Of a stretch of DNA of 64,000 nucleotides, positions 59,700 to 64,000 are shown piece by piece. Source of the DNA: Nageia nagi. Taxonomy: Eukaryota; Pinophyta. Position 1 is the first letter of the stretch. Each line of letters begins with the position of its first letter. Below the pieces are notes generated by a model that was given only the letters and a program-made list of their open reading frames with translations, had not been told where the DNA came from and made no database searches. The stretch is taken from the NCBI GenBank assembly GCA_050084985.1, contig JBITNC010000001.1:105834001-105898000 (forward strand). Direction: 5' to 3'. Made by a program: the position numbers and the translations under genes.

Positions 59700-60420
59700 A
59701 ACATTATTTGAACATTTCTCAAGCATAGGAATGAAAAATCTAATGAAGTAGAAGTAATATTTTGTTGCATGAGAATGTTCAAGTAGAGGTAATTAGGTTT
59801 AGTAACATAAAGTTTTTTTTGTATATTCATAGTTTTCTATTCATTTTTCCATGACTTTCATGTCCAATGCCAGTTGAGATATCATAAATTTAATGTGTTT
59901 CTAAGTATTATCTATCTCCTACAAGAAAAGCATGTATTCTTTTGTCAACTTTAATCCAACTACATCCACGTATTTTTTTATTACTACATAGAATTTTGGC
60001 CTAGGTGACCTATATAGACATAGGTACAATATAATATAACTAATCCAAATAGAATGACTATAGAAAATGTTAATGTAAAAAATAAGAAAATTTAAGAGTT
60101 ACTCTTCTCTCTTCATACCAAAGTTCTATTGCACTTATAATTCTCTCTTACATTTATTATTCATTAGGTGATTTTCTATTTTCTTCAAGTAATTCTTCTT
60201 TCGTATTTTCAATTCTTGCATCTCATTATCTATATTTACACTCTACAAATATACAAGATTCCTAAAAAATAGTTGATACCATTAATCCATATTTTAACAG
60301 TTATAAAAGATTCCTAAAAAACTACATATTTTAACAAAAAAACCTACTTTCTACTATTTTGTGTTGACAAAATTATGAAAAAATGGATTTTAAACAAAAA
60401 ATAACTAATAGATGTGTTGA
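59700..60420. other. No gene recognised
   Basis: AT-rich sequence after the Gypsy remnant with nothing identifiable. Confidence 0.5.
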
Positions 60421-60499
60421 ACCACTTACTCGGACACTGTAGGGAGAATTTGGATGTAGTTGGTGGGTCTGGAGGTAGCAAAATCAAGATCCTGAAATC

Positions 60500-60725
60500 A
60501 CAAGGTCGCTTCTACAGTCACTGGAAGGTGTAGGCTACATAGTTGGAAAATGAGCTTTGTGGCCTGTGATAGGGGATTTATGTTTGAAAACTGCATAGTT
60601 TGAAAATGAACTTTTATAGTTGGAAAATGAAACTGCAAAGTCACTTTTACAGTCATTGGGAGGTGTAGGCTGCATAGTTGGAAAATGAACTTTATGGCCT
60701 ATGATAGGGGTTTTATGTTTGAAAT
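60500..60725 (+). repeat. Direct repeat of about 130 bp, two copies
   Basis: GGAGGTGTAGGCTGCATAGTTGG-type sequence followed by AAAATGAACTTTATGGCC and a GATAGGGGTTTTATGTTTG block occurs near 60525 and again near 60655, with a shorter partial copy between. Confidence 0.75.
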
Positions 60726-60970
60726 ATTCAAGATCCTAATATATCAAGTTCCTAATATTGGTTTGGTTGATGAGCGATATCGGGATCTCGATATTTACTA
60801 GGATCGAGATCCCAAAATATAAAGATCCCGATTTATTTCATATGGAGATATAGCTATTTTTGACCCCAAATTTTTACTCCACATTTCCTCTCAAAGTGGA
60901 CCCAACTTCTTGCTTCCACCCAAAATCTAGACTACAAAATACTAGAAAGCAGAGCATGTTGGAAAATTGA

Positions 60971-63900
60971 TTTTGAGAACCATGAATCATTATTCAAAAT
61001 GAGTTGTACTTATCTATTTAACTTTACATCATAAATCATAATGCAAGCTTTAATATTTAAAAACTTGTCTTTAAAATCACTCTAGTATTTCTCAAAAATG
61101 CTTTACTAATATTATATCGCTCATTAAAAATAAAAATTTATAAAAAATAAATATAAAATTACTTAACTTATTTGGTACACTAAAATAATTAAAAACTAGA
61201 GTGAAATGTCTTTGTTAAGAAGCAATATATCTTCAAGAAATTTTGGGTGTTGTAATCTAGGCCATTCTAGATATTTGTTTTATGAAGATGAAGGTTATAA
61301 ATAACCTAAAGATGAAGTTATCTTGCTCATTATTATTTGATCAATTATAGATGAAGTTATCTTGCTCATTATTATCTTCTTCATTAGTTTTAATCATAAA
61401 GTTTCATATTCATCTTTATTATGATTTGACCTATATTCATTATAAATATCCATTTCAACTTTTAGTGAAGGGTATTAAGGTTTTCAAAAAATTGAAGTAT
61501 CAATAGTAGAAATACATGAACATTAAAGTTTTTATATTTTTTAGAGTCGATGACTTATAAATATCCACCTTTTTTAGTGAAGGGTATTAAAGCTTTAAAT
61601 AAATTTAGATATACATTTCAAAACCTGATCTAGGATACATTTTATTAAATATGAGATGTTTTTAATAAATAAAAAAAGTTTATTATGAAAGTATAACTTA
61701 TAAACTTGTATACTTTATTATATTTTAGTAAACTTGTTGTTTAGTTATCTTGTAAACTTGTAAACCCATAAATGAACTTATTACAACATTGGTTATATTG
61801 TAATGTAACCTATCTAGTCCATGTATAGACATAACAACATCAAAATAATAATGTGTCCAAATTCCATGTAGTCCATGTGTAATAAAATAATAACATGTAA
61901 GTGTACAAAGTCCAAAGTCCCACATATCCAAAGTCCAAAGTCAATAATAAAGTCCAAAGTCCACATACATGTCATGATCTATAACTAACATACCAAAACA
62001 ACAACAACATAATCAATCCAAAGTACAAAGTCCACAATAAAGTCCAAAATCCACATACATCATGATATATAACTAACATACAAGATCAATGACTAAATAA
62101 TCAATCATAGATTTATCTATGTAGTTCTAGATGTGTCTCCATCATCGATCCTCCTCCTATTTTTAACTAATGTAGATGCCTCTTATTGTATAACACAAAT
62201 AAATTTAAGTTAGTGTACATATTATCATTCATATTTGTAATAACATAAAAATGCACATAAATAAATTATTACCATATCATGATGCTGAGATCCTCCCTCA
62301 ATAACTATATCCTATTGTGTAGATGATTTACTAATGTCATTAAGATGATATGCATGAGAAATAACATCTTGAAATTCAAATAAAAAACTATTAAATAAAA
62401 GTAAGGTTTTTAAAAAGGTATATATTTTTAACACCTAAAAATTGCATGCACATACACATTAATATGTATTTTAGAAAATTATTTGAAATGAAGTAGACAT
62501 ATGAGTGACAACGATATGTGAAGTGGTGGATGTTGAAGGCTTAGCCATCAACATGTCCTCTTATTTCTCAAATGTAGTCATCTTAGGATGGACATCTAAC
62601 TAGATTTACATATTTAGATGTGAATAATATCTAACAAAATTAATACAACAAAATATTAAACTAGGTATTTTTTTTACCTCAAAAGGTAATCCTGTAGATC
62701 TAGGAGTGGATGTCATAAAAGCTCTATGAGATGCACCTAAAGTGGAGCCTCCCATCATCTATGATAAAATATGTAAAGGTGTTTACATTTTAAATTAAGT
62801 ATACATATAAAACTCAAATTAATTTAGAAATACACAACTTATGTACATGTTAAACACACTAAAAATGGGGCAAATGTACCTCTCTCTTAGTAAGGTTGAC
62901 ATCATTGTAGCTCTGGAAAAAATTAGGTACAACTCCACTAAGTCTAGCATCATCTCTACACTCACTAACATTAGCTACCACATGGGTATCATATTCAATG
63001 AGATTATAGGTAACCTAAATTAATGCTCCCAATGCTAAAACAACTTCCTGATAAAAAGCTAGGGTAGGAACAAATGGAGTAAGAGGAGGGATGAGTGGTA
63101 CAAGATGTGCAGATTGACCTCTATTAACCCATGCTCTAGGTATATTTTCCCCTGAGCCATGGCCAATCCCTTGATTATATCTCATATCAAAATAATTCAC
63201 ATGTTTTCCTAAAAAACCCAACATACATGTTCTTCCAAAAATACAAAGGTACATAAGAATTGGAATGTGGTGGTTTACCAAACATCATCCACCATCGATC
63301 CTAAAACCTTATAGCTATCATAGGATGGGTGCACCATTAATAAGGAATTATTTCTTTGTTAGGTGGGATGGGTTGTCTAATAAATGGATTGATGAAAAGT
63401 GGAGCAAGGGTGGCTTTGGTAATACCTAACTTATTCACCTCTCCAGTGAAATGACCATTTGAATAATATTGTCTCATGCACTCTCTTAATGACTCAAAAC
63501 CATACATATCACCATCAACATGTGGTGAATCTTTTCTTATAATTGGTTAGTGTCATAAGAAATCACATCTCATAAATGCTGCTCATAAGCTTCAGTGGGT
63601 TGGGGTGGGGTGTAAGGGGTGGAGGTGGAGAGGGTGGCAGGGTGGAGTATCAACATGTGGTGGGGGTGGAGGATCTACATGTGGAGAGGGTAAATTATGT
63701 GGGATATTTTTGGTCACATCATCTAGTGTCTCATATATTTTATGATAAAATTCATGGGATGATTCAACCATGATATTTAAAAGACACCTGCAAACATTAG
63801 CAATAACATAAAAATGAAAATAAACTCACTATCACATTAGCAATATCACATGTTTAACTACAAATACAATAAATATGGAAGTAAATCATATAAGAGAACT

Positions 63901-64000
63901 CTATAATACCTCTTTAGAAAGGGATGTATAAATATCTACCTCTTTGGGTTAGAATGGGACGTATAAATATTAAAGATTATATAAGACCTCTTTGGGTAAG
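60971..64000. repeat. 3.1-kb direct repeat, copy 2 (runs off the window)
   Basis: It matches copy 1 from its start at 60971 to the window end, in the same orientation. It has a local internal duplication near 61310-61370 (ATGAAGTTATCTTGCTCATT occurs twice). About 80 bp present in copy 1 near 57053-57133 are missing at about 63520. Confidence 0.9.
62117..63771 (-). pseudogene. Multi-exon gene of unknown family, copy 2
   Basis: Counterpart of 55648-57384 with the same exon order and splice borders: the exon ending GAGAGAG|GTACATTTG near 62877, and ATGATGGGAGG after AG near 62760. The stretch 63015-63281 is open (GFLGKHVNYFDMRYNQGIGH...). The exon matching 55804-55899 keeps CAA where copy 1 has TAA, while another exon has TAA where copy 1 has CAA, so the copies decayed separately. 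The deletion near 63520 removes part of the large exon. Not functional as it stands; family unknown. Confidence 0.55.

Overview
The window is nuclear DNA from a land plant, most likely a seed plant with a large, slowly purged genome; a gymnosperm is my guess, not a demonstration. The reasons are GT-AG introns, Copia retrotransposons primed by initiator-Met tRNA, Ty3/Gypsy pol genes of the plant Tat type, pentatricopeptide-repeat remnants, plant-type TTTAGGG interstitial telomeric DNA, very AT-rich sequence and deeply nested, mutated retroelements. I see no intact ordinary cellular gene. Almost everything recognisable is a transposable element or a broken gene, and only the first 5.4 kb is intact and comparatively GC-rich.

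Layout. 1-5386: part of a Ty3/Gypsy-type LTR element read on the minus strand (5' LTR 4531-5386, primer-binding site, intact gag 4439-3222). Where pol would be expected it carries an intact three-exon plant mobile domain (PMD) gene on the opposite strand (567-2841) with its own TATA box. Ten copies of a 16-bp palindrome (about GGACCGC-NN-GCGGTCC) lie in the noncoding parts of both the PMD gene and the LTR. 7180-21370: a decayed Tat-like Gypsy element (+) split by a decayed Copia element (minus, about 11.5-19.95 kb), which itself holds a solo LTR of the PMD-element family (14413-15267, TSD TTTCT). 24850-33830: a Copia gag fragment (+) split by a complete but degraded Copia element (minus, 25561-33531). 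33830-34830: decayed PPR gene pieces with a tandemly repeated module. 40403-45446: a complete Tnt1/Tork-like Copia element with a perfect TSD, two 477-bp LTRs that differ only by transitions, and a polyprotein frame with no frameshift but 11 stop codons. 46.6-51.4 kb: a broken DDE-transposase-like gene, with a degenerate telomeric-repeat tract upstream and a pyrimidine-only minisatellite at its end. 53.0 kb: a tRNA-Ile-like sequence. 54489-57578 and 60971-64000: a direct duplication of about 3.1 kb, each copy carrying the same multi-exon minus-strand gene of unknown family, with Gypsy reverse transcriptase/RNase H remnants between them.

How the parts relate. The history is of successive insertions followed by decay dominated by C-to-T and G-to-A changes, as expected for methylated, silenced DNA. 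The PMD/gag element is the exception. It keeps long open frames, working splice signals and CpG-rich palindromes, so it is the youngest or best protected unit and the best candidate for an undescribed system: a gag-bearing LTR element carrying an antisense, promoter-equipped PMD gene together with a dispersed palindromic DNA motif.
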